Below, in pieces: positions 32,888 to 41,450 of a stretch of 59,422 nt of DNA. The stretch comes from an uncultured Lachnospiraceae bacterium. GTDB taxonomy: Bacteria; Bacillota; Clostridia; Lachnospirales; Lachnospiraceae. Numbering within the stretch: position 1 is the stretch's first letter; each line of letters opens with the position of its first letter. The notes beneath the pieces were generated by a model that worked only from the letters and a program-made list of their open reading frames with translations, did not search any database and had not been told where the DNA came from. The DNA is taken from positions 1-59,422 of the forward strand of contig CAMNJZ010000004.1 of the NCBI GenBank assembly GCA_946541955.1, given 5' to 3'. The translations under genes and the position numbers were made by a program.

Positions 32888-34135
32888 ATGTATATCCAGT
32901 CATTCGAGGAATTGGAAAACGGAAACGCCCGGATCGTCGTGGCCATGGAGGCCCCGGAGCTTGAAAAGGCCGTCCGGGAGGAATTTGAAGTCAGAAAGGA
33001 CCAGTATGAAGTCAAGGGCTTTGAAAAGGGCCAGGCCCCCTTTGAAAAGGTCCTGGAGGTCTACGGAGAGACGGCTCTCTACCAGAATGTGATCAACGCC
33101 AGAGCCGGCGCCGTTTACCAGTTCGGTCTGAAGGAGACCGGCCTCCGGGTCATCGGACGGCCGACCTTTGAGAATGTTTCTGTTACAGAGGACAAGCAGA
33201 TGGTCTTCACCTACCGGGTCATGGTCTTTCCGGAGGTGACCCTGGGCGCCTACAGAGGGCTCCGGGCAAAAAGAAAGGCCGCTCTGGTCACAGAGGAGGA
33301 CATCCGTCAGGCCATTGAAAAGGAGCAGGAAAAAAATGTCCGCACCATCGACATCGAAGACCGCCCTGCCGCAGAGGGCGATACCCTGATTCTGGACTTC
33401 GAGGGCTTTCTGAACGGGGAGCCCTTCGACGGAGGCCGGGGCGACGCCTATCCCCTGGAGCTCGGCTCCCATACCTTTGTGCCGGGCTTTGAAGAGCAGC
33501 TCGTGGGCATGAAGCCCGGCGAGACCAGGGAGATCGGGATCACCTTCCCGGAAAACTATGTGGCAGATCTGGCGGGCAAGGACGTCATCTTCAAGGTCCG
33601 GGTCCACAGGATCACCAGAAAGGAAAGGGTCCCGGTGGAGATCACCCCGGACTACAGGGAAGCGGTCCGCCAGGCCCTGACCGTCCAGGCAGAGCAGGAG
33701 GCTCTGGACAACTTCCACAAGGCCATCCTCTCCCAGGCCGCCCAGAATCTGATCGTGACCCTGCCGGAGGGCCTGGTGGAAGAAAACGGCGAAGCCCTGG
33801 TCCGGGACTACGCCTCCCGCATGGGCATCGCTCCCCGCACCCCCTTTGACCAGGTCTGCCAGATGATGGGCATCGACGAGACCCTCCTCAAAGAGACCAT
33901 CTATCCCACCGCCGAGGAACAGATCCGCCTGGATCTTCTGATCGGCGCCATTATCCGGAACGAAAAGATCAGGGCAGAAAAAGAAGCCATCGAGGAATTT
34001 GCTTCCCGGATGGCTTCCAGCTATGGCGTGACAGTGGAAGAAGTCAGGCGCCGCTATGATGACGAAGCCCTGCAGAGGCTCTGCAGCAAGGAGCTGGCCA
34101 TGATGGCCATCCTGGACTCCGCCCTGGAGGAATGA
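32888..34135 (+). CDS. Trigger factor with atypical ribosome-binding loop
   Basis: A 415-residue protein with the trigger factor layout: N-domain (1-115), FKBP-type PPIase (about 155-240, EGDTLILDFEGFLNGEPFDGG to VPGFEEQLVGMKPGE) and a helical C-domain. Trigger factor normally docks on ribosomal protein L23 through the loop GFRxGxxP. Here residues 44-51 read GFEKGQAP, with the key Arg changed to Glu. It is not beside clpP/clpX, the common place for tig. It may be a second, ribosome-independent trigger factor; whether another copy exists cannot be seen. AAAGGA precedes the ATG. Confidence 0.85.
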   Translation: MYIQSFEELENGNARIVVAMEAPELEKAVREEFEVRKDQYEVKGFEKGQAPFEKVLEVYGETALYQNVINARAGAVYQFGLKETGLRVIGRPTFENVSVTEDKQMVFTYRVMVFPEVTLGAYRGLRAKRKAALVTEEDIRQAIEKEQEKNVRTIDIEDRPAAEGDTLILDFEGFLNGEPFDGGRGDAYPLELGSHTFVPGFEEQLVGMKPGETREIGITFPENYVADLAGKDVIFKVRVHRITRKERVPVEITPDYREAVRQALTVQAEQEALDNFHKAILSQAAQNLIVTLPEGLVEENGEALVRDYASRMGIAPRTPFDQVCQMMGIDETLLKETIYPTAEEQIRLDLLIGAIIRNEKIRAEKEAIEEFASRMASSYGVTVEEVRRRYDDEALQRLCSKELAMMAILDSALEE

Positions 34136-34162
34136 ATCTTTTTTGTCGGATGGGCCGGTCTG

Positions 34163-37100
34163 TCAGCTGACGATCCGGATATGGCTCCCCCTGTCGCCGG
34201 CCCTGACGATGATCTTCTTGGGGATGCTTTCCTCCAGCTTTGTCACATGGGATATGATCCCGATCTGGCGGCTGCCGCCGGCGATCTGGTCCAGGACCTT
34301 AATGGCATTGTCCAGGACGGCGTCGTCCAGAGAGCCGAAGCCCTCGTCTATGAACATGGCGTCGATCTCGGTCCCGCCCGCATGGTTCTGGGCCACGTCG
34401 GAAAGCCCCAGGGCCAGGGCCAGGGAGACCTGGAAGCCCTCGCCGCCGGAAATGGAGCCTGCCCTCCTGGTGGTGCCAGAGTTGTTGTCCACCACGTCGA
34501 TCTCCAGGCCTGCCGCCGCATTGACCCTGGCTCCCTCCAGCCTGTGGATGAGCTCGAACCGGCCGCCTGTCATGATCTGCAGGCGCTGGTTGGCCTCGGC
34601 CAGAATCTCCCGGAAGGCCTCGCCCATGACATAGCGCTCGAAGCTGAGCTTCCCGCCGGCATCGGCGGCCCCGGCTGCCATGGAGGAGAGCTGGTGGATC
34701 CGTCTGCAGGCCGGGGTGATCCGGTCGATCTCCTCCAGCCGGGACCGTACCCTCTCCAGGGTCTCTGTATGATTATGCAGCAGGTTCCGTCTCTCCTGCA
34801 GGGCATCTCCGGCCTTCTGCAGGGCGTCTCCGGCCTCCCGGATCTGCCGGTCCATGGCCTCCAGATCCTTCTTCTCCAGTCCCTGGGTCTCCTTTTCCAG
34901 CTCTGTAAGGACTTCCAGCGCGTGGGCCTTTCCGCCCTCATGCTCCGTCACAAGACGGGTCTCTTTGTCCAGCCACCCTTCCCCATTTTCCCGGCCGCAG
35001 AAGGAAATGGCCTCCTCGTAGGCAGCCCTGGTGGCAAAGGCCCCTGTCAGCGCCGCTTCATATTTTCTTTCCAGAAGGGACCTTGTCTCCGTTTCCTTCT
35101 CCCGGGTCTTCAACGCGTTGGCGATCTGGCCTCTGACTCTGCCAAGGGCTTCGCCCGCTTCCTTTTCCTGCCTTTCGGCCTCCTCGACGGCCGCTTTCAG
35201 CTTCTCCTGGTCTTTGACCAGTCTGTCCGCCTCCAGGGAGGCGGCTTTTTCATTTTCAAAGTCCAGGCTGTCCCGGAGGGCTTTGCAGCGTCCCTGGAGA
35301 CCTGCCAGCTCCGCCTGGCTTTCCGTATAGGCTGCGCTCTGGTCTTCCCTGGCCCGCCGGGTCTTCTCAAGTCTGTCCCGCAGGGCCGTCAGGGCCTCCC
35401 GCAGGCTGTCCCTGGCCTCGGCCTTCCGGGAGACCTCCGAAAGCTCCTTTTCTCTTTCCTCGATGGCTGCGGCGATCCTTCCCTCCATACGGTCCAGCCT
35501 GCCCGGCTCCATCAGCATTTCCCAGCTGTAGCGGCTCTGCCGGTAGATCTGATTGATCTCCCGGACGGCGGCTTCCTGTCCCTGTCGGCTTTCCGCCGCC
35601 AGCTGCTGCACATAGGAGGCCTGGTCCGCCCGGTCCTTTTCGGCCTCTTCGGCGGCCTTCCTGGCCGCCTCCACCCGGCTTCTTTCCGGGGGCACAAGTC
35701 CCGCAAAGGAGGGAGAGCGCCAGGGAGTCCTGATGGCGGTCCCGCAGACGGGACAGGGGGCTTCTCCCCGCTCACTTACATCCTTCTCCAGCTGGCCTGC
35801 CAGGATCCTGGCCTGGCCCTCGATAAAGGCCTGGTAGAGCTTCTGGCTGGCCTCGGACGCCTCGGCGGCCTTCCTGGTCTTTTCCACAAGCCTTGTCTTT
35901 TCTCTCTCCCAGGCCGCGGCCCTGTCCCGGGTCTTTCGGATCCTGGCAAAGAGGCCCTCCGGTCCCATCAGCCGTTCGGAGACCTCCCTGGCCTCGCTAA
36001 GCTTCTTTTCGGCTGCCGCCAGCTCTGTCTGGACCTGGTCGAGCCCGGACAGTTTTTCCTCCGTCTGCCGGATCTCCCGGTCCATGCCTTCTATGGCAGC
36101 GCCCATCTGCCGGACTTCCTTCTCCTTCGTCTGGACCTCTTTCTGCTTCAAAAGGACCTTCTGGCCCAGGGCGTCCGCCTCCCGGTAGACAGGGATCTGC
36201 TTTCTAATGCTTTCCTCCCTGACCGAAAGCTGCCGGATGGCTTCGCGCTTTTTGGGATTCTCTCCGGCCCTCTCTCCGGCCAGAGCCAGGGCCCTTTCCC
36301 TTTCCTTCTCCCGGGTCCGCAGGTCTTCCAGCGCCTGGTCCATGGATTGGAGCCTGTCCTCTGACAGTCTCACTTCCCTTTCTGCAGGCAGAACATCCCG
36401 GACGGCCCGCCTGACCACCAGGATCCTGGCCCTGCGCTCCTCCATCTCCGGGTCTTTGTCTGCAAAGGCCTGATAGATCCCGGCGGCCCTGTCCAGCTTG
36501 GCCAGCTTTTCATTGTCCTCACCGGCCTTTCCCCGGGTCAGAAGCAAGGCCTGCCGGGTCTTCTCGCAGTCTTCCCGCTTCTCCGCCAGGACCTGCTCCA
36601 GGGCGGCGTCTTCTCCGATCAGATTTTCCAGGGCCCGGACCAGGTCCGGATGGTCGGCCTGGTAGAGCGCCTCCTCCTCCGGCGTAAGGGAGGCGGGCAT
36701 GACAAAGCCGTGCTGCATGACCATCCGGATCTCCTCCGTCAGGGCTTTTCTCTGCCCGGTCAGAGAGGCGTCCGCCGCCTGCAGCCAGTTCTGGAAACGG
36801 ATATAGGGGGAGGAATCAAAGAGTCTTCCCAGGATGACGGACCGGTTCTCGGAATTGGAATCCAGAAATTTGCGGAATTCTCCCTGGGCCAGCATGATGA
36901 TCTGCTGGAACTGGGTGGCGTCCAGGTTGTCCAGGATGGCAGTGATCCGTTTCGTCACGGCATTCTGCCCGGTCAGCGCGGCCTTGTTCTCCTCCCAGAG
37001 GTCCGCGTCCTGGGTAAATTCATAGACATTGTCCTGGCCCCTCTTTTTCTTCATATGGATGGTCCGGCGGACCCTGTGGCGGCGGCCGTTATGGGTAAAG

Positions 37101-37342
37101 GTCAGATCCACCACCGAGTCTTCTCCCTTGGGGATATAGTCGGAATGCATCATGTTGATCTTGCGGTGGTCTCCGCCCACCGTCCCGTAGAGGGCGAACA
37201 TGATGGCGTCAAAGATGGTCGTCTTGCCGGCGCCGGTATCGCCTGTGATCAGGTAGAGGCCGTCTCCCAGCTCATCGAAAGGAATCCTGGTCTCTTCCGC
37301 ATAGGAGCCGAAGCCTTTGATCAGAAGTGTATTGGGTCTCAT
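34163..37342 (-). CDS. sbcC: Exonuclease subunit SbcC
   Basis: A 1059-residue SMC-like ATPase. Walker A is GDTGAGKTT within the first 45 residues. Two long coiled-coil arms flank a zinc hook CPVCGT near residue 528. The C-terminal head carries the signature SGGEGFQVSLALAL and Walker B MFIDEGFGSLD. With SbcD it forms the Mre11/Rad50-type complex that opens DNA hairpins and processes double-strand breaks. It starts inside the sbcD stop (four-base overlap). It converges with the trigger factor gene, with only 27 bases between the stops. Confidence 0.96.
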   Translation of the reverse strand: MRPNTLLIKGFGSYAEETRIPFDELGDGLYLITGDTGAGKTTIFDAIMFALYGTVGGDHRKINMMHSDYIPKGEDSVVDLTFTHNGRRHRVRRTIHMKKKRGQDNVYEFTQDADLWEENKAALTGQNAVTKRITAILDNLDATQFQQIIMLAQGEFRKFLDSNSENRSVILGRLFDSSPYIRFQNWLQAADASLTGQRKALTEEIRMVMQHGFVMPASLTPEEEALYQADHPDLVRALENLIGEDAALEQVLAEKREDCEKTRQALLLTRGKAGEDNEKLAKLDRAAGIYQAFADKDPEMEERRARILVVRRAVRDVLPAEREVRLSEDRLQSMDQALEDLRTREKERERALALAGERAGENPKKREAIRQLSVREESIRKQIPVYREADALGQKVLLKQKEVQTKEKEVRQMGAAIEGMDREIRQTEEKLSGLDQVQTELAAAEKKLSEAREVSERLMGPEGLFARIRKTRDRAAAWEREKTRLVEKTRKAAEASEASQKLYQAFIEGQARILAGQLEKDVSERGEAPCPVCGTAIRTPWRSPSFAGLVPPERSRVEAARKAAEEAEKDRADQASYVQQLAAESRQGQEAAVREINQIYRQSRYSWEMLMEPGRLDRMEGRIAAAIEEREKELSEVSRKAEARDSLREALTALRDRLEKTRRAREDQSAAYTESQAELAGLQGRCKALRDSLDFENEKAASLEADRLVKDQEKLKAAVEEAERQEKEAGEALGRVRGQIANALKTREKETETRSLLERKYEAALTGAFATRAAYEEAISFCGRENGEGWLDKETRLVTEHEGGKAHALEVLTELEKETQGLEKKDLEAMDRQIREAGDALQKAGDALQERRNLLHNHTETLERVRSRLEEIDRITPACRRIHQLSSMAAGAADAGGKLSFERYVMGEAFREILAEANQRLQIMTGGRFELIHRLEGARVNAAAGLEIDVVDNNSGTTRRAGSISGGEGFQVSLALALGLSDVAQNHAGGTEIDAMFIDEGFGSLDDAVLDNAIKVLDQIAGGSRQIGIISHVTKLEESIPKKIIVRAGDRGSHIRIVS

Positions 37343-38595
37343 GCGTCACCTCCTCCGCAGGCATGCTCCTGCCGCAGAATGAATGCTGTAAAGGCCTCGG
37401 TTTCCTTTTCGTCAGGAAAGAGCCCCTCGCCCAGATCGCCGGCCCTGGCCGCGTGCTCCGCCGCGTAGTCTATGATCGCCTTCTGGACCTGGTCCGGCAG
37501 CGTCTCCCCGCTCCGGTCAAAATAAAAGTCTGTAAAAAGCTCCGGCAGGGACTTGCGGCGCCCGTCCCCGCCTCCGGATCCCTGGAGGGAAGGCCCCTGG
37601 CCTTCGTGGACCAGCTCCAGGACCCGGCTGCCCCTGGCCCGGAACCAGGCCCGGAGCTTGTCCCCTGCATCCGCCACCCGGACCCTGTCCGTCAGAACGA
37701 TCCGCAGGTATTCGCCCCGGCCTTCCCCGGCCTCCTTTTCCGCCTCCAGGATCTCCTGAAAGCTTCCCCGGATCTCCCGCATGGGATGGAGGGGCTCGAT
37801 CAGGCAGGTCCGGATCTGGGCCTCAGTCCCTGCAGGCCCCAGTTCCACCAGGACCGGGCCCTTGCGGGGCTGCCTTGTCTCGGAAAAGTGATAGCAGAGG
37901 GGCGACCCGCTGTAGCGGATCGTGCTTCTCCCCACCGGCTGGGCCGCATGGATATGGCCCAGGGCCACATAGGTGAAACCGTCAAAAGCTCTGTAATCAA
38001 TGGCCCCCACGCCGCCGATCATGGTCTCAGACCCGCCCCGGTCGGCTTCCACGCCGTCCCGGACCACATTCTGGTGGGCGATCAGAACGTTCCTTTTGGA
38101 AAAATCAATGTCCTGGGCCTCCAGGAGCCTGCGGCAGGCCCCTTCATAGTCCCGAATGCTGTCATCCTCCAGGACCTGGCTGACCAGGGCCGGAAAGATA
38201 TAGGGGAGGAGCCAGAAGGTCACAGGGCCGTATTCGTCCTCCAGGGTCACATGGCGGATCTCCTTATGAACGATTCCCGCGATGTGGATCCCCTGGTCGT
38301 CCAGAAGCTTTTCGGCAAAGGCCAGCTTCTGGCCAGAGTCATGGTTGCCGGCGGTCATCAGGACCTCGATGCCCCTCTGGTGGAGCCCTGTCAGGAAGCG
38401 GTCCAGGAGCCTGACCGCCTCGTTGGAGGGAGCGCTCCTGTCATAGACGTCCCCCGCGATCACAACTGCCTGGGGTCTGACCTGGTCCGTCAGCTCCAGA
38501 AAACGATCCACCCAGAAGGGCTGGTCTTCTTCCACCAGGGGACAGTCATGCAGGGATTTTCCAAAGTGCAGATCCGCGATATGCAAAAATTTCAT
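37339..38595 (-). CDS. sbcD: Exonuclease subunit SbcD
   Basis: A 418-residue Mre11-type nuclease. The metallophosphoesterase motifs are all present: LHIADLHFGK, VIAGDVYDR, TAGNHDSG and LGHIHAAQ. The last 130 residues form the cap and SbcC-binding part. The ATG at 38595 (MKFLHIADLH) is the conventional start, with AGAGGAAA upstream; ten extra in-frame codons are ignored. It is first in the sbcDC operon. Confidence 0.95.
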   Translation of the reverse strand: MKFLHIADLHFGKSLHDCPLVEEDQPFWVDRFLELTDQVRPQAVVIAGDVYDRSAPSNEAVRLLDRFLTGLHQRGIEVLMTAGNHDSGQKLAFAEKLLDDQGIHIAGIVHKEIRHVTLEDEYGPVTFWLLPYIFPALVSQVLEDDSIRDYEGACRRLLEAQDIDFSKRNVLIAHQNVVRDGVEADRGGSETMIGGVGAIDYRAFDGFTYVALGHIHAAQPVGRSTIRYSGSPLCYHFSETRQPRKGPVLVELGPAGTEAQIRTCLIEPLHPMREIRGSFQEILEAEKEAGEGRGEYLRIVLTDRVRVADAGDKLRAWFRARGSRVLELVHEGQGPSLQGSGGGDGRRKSLPELFTDFYFDRSGETLPDQVQKAIIDYAAEHAARAGDLGEGLFPDEKETEAFTAFILRQEHACGGGDA

Positions 38596-38669
38596 GTGTG
38601 TTTCCTCTCTCAGCATCTGAGCCATGCGGGCACGGCGGCCGCCTGGCGGCTTTATCGCGCAAAATAAAT

Positions 38670-38723
38670 ACAGGGCCCGGAGGCATCTTCACACTGGAAG
38701 TGTCCGGGTCCTGTACTATTATA
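38670..38723 (-). promoter_or_regulatory. Promoter -10 and leader hairpin of sbcDC
   Basis: On the minus strand a -10 TATAAT (38718-38723) lies ahead of sbcD with no clear -35. Just downstream, a 12-bp stem with one G-U pair (38670-38681 with 38703-38714) spans the predicted start of the transcript. It may stabilise the 5' end or act as a facing terminator; I cannot decide. Confidence 0.4.
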
Positions 38724-38754
38724 ACGAATGCGGCGGAAAAAATCCTCCGGCTTC

Positions 38755-39516
38755 TTATGAAGCGGACCAGCCTCCGTCTACGGCAAGCTCGGCCCCGTTG
38801 ATATAGGCCGCCTGATCACTGGCCAGGAAGAGGCAGGCATTGGCGATTTCAATGGGATCGCCTGGTTCGGGGGAGGTTCCCAGAACCGGCTGGATCCTCT
38901 GATAACCGTCCATGTTGGGCATGCCCATGGCCGAAGAGATCTCCGTCTTGAACCCGCCTGCGATAATGGCGTTGGACCGGATGCCCTCCTTCATGTACAT
39001 GTAGGCCGTATTCCTGGAAAGAGAGGCGATGGCTGCCTTGGATGCGCAGTAGACCGCGCCCGCGCAGGCCTTTCTGGCCCCTTCCGAGGCAATGCTGACG
39101 ATGGAGCCGCCTGTGCCCTGGTCCAGGAAGACCTGGACTGCCTTTTTGAAGGCGTAGAAGGGACCGTATACATTGACGGCGAACACCTTCTCCAGCTTTT
39201 CCTCCGAGAAGCTTCCCACCGGAGACATGTCGTCCATGATGCCTGCGTTATTGACCAGGATATCCAGCTTTCCGAATTTTTCAACTGTGAAGTCGATCAT
39301 GCCGTTGTTGACCTCCTGCAGAGAAATATCCCCGGGATAGATCTCCACACGGCCTTCCTCGCCGGAGAGCTCCTCCGCCAGCTTTTCCAGTCTCTCTTTC
39401 CGTCTGGCGACGGCCGTGACCATGGCACCTTCCTTCACAAACAGCTTTACGATCTCCCAGCCCATGCCGCTGGATGCGCCGGTCACGACAGCGCTTTTTC
39501 CTGTTAAAATACCCAT
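38755..39516 (-). CDS. Short-chain dehydrogenase/reductase (classical SDR)
   Basis: A 253-residue classical SDR. The cofactor loop is TGASSGMG, NNAG is intact, and the catalytic set is Ser in VSIASEGA with YCASK. The Arg-rich stretch ARRKER after the second strand suggests NADP(H) preference. The C-terminus LAVDGGWSAS is normal. The substrate could be a sugar, sterol or keto acid; nothing nearby decides it. GGGAGG precedes the ATG. It lies just outside the left end of the IS element. Confidence 0.88.
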   Translation of the reverse strand: MGILTGKSAVVTGASSGMGWEIVKLFVKEGAMVTAVARRKERLEKLAEELSGEEGRVEIYPGDISLQEVNNGMIDFTVEKFGKLDILVNNAGIMDDMSPVGSFSEEKLEKVFAVNVYGPFYAFKKAVQVFLDQGTGGSIVSIASEGARKACAGAVYCASKAAIASLSRNTAYMYMKEGIRSNAIIAGGFKTEISSAMGMPNMDGYQRIQPVLGTSPEPGDPIEIANACLFLASDQAAYINGAELAVDGGWSAS

Positions 39517-39667
39517 TGTTTATCCTCCCTGTGGTGCTTGGTATGCATGTTCTGCATCCATTTTACAACGCTTTTATTTTGTAAAGCAATAAACAAAGAG
39601 GACTTTCTTCCGGCGGATCCTCCGGAAAGGAAAAGACGGGGCTGTGAAATAACAGCGTATGAAAAAA

Positions 39668-39699
39668 GCCATCTGGGGAAAACCTCAGATGGCCTTTTT
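39668..39699 (+). terminator. Insulating hairpin inside the IS left end
   Basis: An 11-bp stem (39668-39678 with 39683-39693) with loop AAAA and flanking A and T tracts lies between the left terminal repeat and the transposase start. It would block transcripts entering the element from outside, a known strategy of insertion sequences to limit transposase synthesis. Confidence 0.75.
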
Positions 39700-39718
39700 A
39701 TGGTAAAATTTAACTGCG

Positions 39719-41293
39719 ATGAAAAATTCAACCATGTCTAATTCTACTATCAAACAAGGCTATTTGCCACTGTTTATTTCGGATTGTCTGGATCTTCTGG
39801 ATCCTGTTTTCACATTTGACCGATTCATGGAGGGAATCGATTTAAAGAAATATCTGAAGAATGTCCCGGAGCACAAGACCGGCAGGATCAGATATAATCC
39901 GGTCGATATGCTGAAAACAGTGATCTTTGGATTTATGACATCCGGATACTGCTCTCTGAGAGAGCTGGAAGATAACTGCAGAGTCAATCTCCGTTTTATG
40001 TATCTGATGGACCATCAGACACCTTCTTACAGGACCTTCGGCTACTTTATTAACGAGATACTTAAGGATTCCATCGAGGAAATTTTCAACGACATCAATC
40101 AGAAGTTATTTAAAGAAGAGCATGTCGATCTTCATCATCTCTATATCGATGGATCCAAGTTTGAGGCCAATGCAAATAAATATACCTGGGTCTGGAAAAA
40201 AGCAACTGAAAAATCACGTTACCGTCTTTACGATAAGATCACTGCACTGATCGAAGAAATCAATGCAGATCTTTCCTGGAACGGAATCTAGATCAGTCCC
40301 AATACAGAATACGTTCCGGACTATCTGGAGGAAATAGCTGAGCAGTATGCAGTGGTATGGCAGATTGACGAGTCAAAGTTCGTACATGGAAGAGGGAAGC
40401 ATAAATCCGTGCAGCAGCGCCAGTATGAGCTCCTGAAGAAATATACTGACAAGCTGAAGGAATATGTGGAAAAGATCAGCATCTGCGGCCCTGACAGGAA
40501 CAGCTATTCCAAGACGGACCATAGTGCTACTTTCATGAGGATCAAGACAGACTACATGAGGAATGACCAGCTCCTGCCCGCATACAATGTTCAGGTCGGA
40601 GTAGCTGATGAATATATTGCAGTCGTTGATGTCAATCATTATCGTTCGGATATGGACTGCTTTGTACCATTAATGGAGCGTTTTCATTCACTTTACGGTT
40701 TTTATCCTAAGTATCCTGTTGCAGATGAAGGGTACGGTTCCTACAACAACTATATCTTCTGTGAGCAGCATGGGATGGAAAAGTACATGAAGTTCCCCAT
40801 GTTCAAAAAAGAAACAGAGGATAAGAAATATAAGGAAGATCCTTACCGTGCGGTAAACTTTCCGGTAGGGGAAGACGGAAAGATGCGTTGTCCAAATGGA
40901 AAGGCCTTTGTCTTCCAGTATCGGAAAAACGTCAAGGGAAACCAGTATGGGAGGCAGGAGGAAATATATCGCTGCGAGGACTGCAGTGGCTGCCCCTATG
41001 CCAGGCAGTGTAAAAAGAGTGAAGGGAACCGTACGATCCGGATCAACAGAGAACTGACATCCATGCACCAGGAAGTGATTGAAAATCTGGAAAGCATCCA
41101 GGGTGCGCTTCTCAGAATGAACCGTTCTATTCAGGCAGAGGGGACCTTCGGCATTATGAAAAATGACCGGTGGTACAAACGGATCATGCGTAGAGGAATA
41201 GAATCCGTCCGCCTGGAGGTATTTCTGGTCTCTATAGGACACAATCTCTATAAATATCACAATAAGAAAAAGAGAAATCAGGAAGCCGCATAA
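39719..41293 (+). pseudogene. IS1182-type transposase gene, interrupted by an in-frame amber codon
   Basis: The reading frame spans 525 codons, but TAG at 40289-40291 cuts it after residue 190. The next Met (40352) is in the same frame, so the two pieces are one gene. The N-terminal part has the DUF772-type block YNPVDMLKTVIFGFMTSGYCSLRELE and YIDGSKFEANANKYTWVWKK. The second part has PVADEGYGSYNNY, CEDCSGCPYARQCKK and QAEGTFGIMKNDRWYKR, typical of IS1182 DDE transposases. A change of one base (for example GAG to TAG) explains the break. No second transposase is present here, so the copy is probably inactive alone. Confidence 0.88.
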
Positions 41294-41382
41294 AAATCAG
41301 GAGATGATTTTTATGGGGGTAAGGGGGCGTATGCCCTAATTTAGAAAAAAGTATTGGGAATATGGATTTAACCAAAATGAAG

Positions 41383-41433
41383 AAGGGGTGTGAAGGAACA
41401 AATTCATGTTTCTTCACACCCCCTTCCTTTTTT
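41383..41433 (+). terminator. Hairpin at the IS right end
   Basis: AAGGGGTGTGAAG (41383-41395) pairs with CTTCACACCCCCTT (41412-41425, one bulged C) and is followed by six Ts on the plus strand. It overlaps the right terminal repeat, so it ends the transposase transcript. Its minus-strand form may also serve the facing antiporter gene. Confidence 0.7.
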
Positions 41434-41450
41434 GTGTCTCTTATTCTTTT

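Larger units (their letters stand above)
39638..41423 (+). mobile_element. IS1182-like insertion sequence
   Basis: The element of about 1.8 kb is bounded by imperfect terminal inverted repeats: GGGGCTGTGAAATAACA at 39638-39654 and, inverted, at 41407-41423 (about 14 of 17-18 matching, both starting GGGG and sharing TGTGAA and AACA). It holds one transposase gene, interrupted by a stop. Base composition is clearly more AT-rich than the flanks. A hairpin terminator lies inside the left end. I see no convincing target duplication; the 4-base flanks differ. Confidence 0.75.

Noticed and set aside
34181-36364. 727-codon open frame on the plus strand opposite sbcC
   Set aside because: It is the antisense shadow of sbcC in a GC-rich gene; no family resemblance, no ribosome-binding site, and sbcC itself has all expected motifs.
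39630-41430. Target-site duplication flanking the IS element
   Set aside because: The bases next to the two terminal repeats (AGAC and TTCC) do not match; either there is none or the ends are shifted by a base or two.
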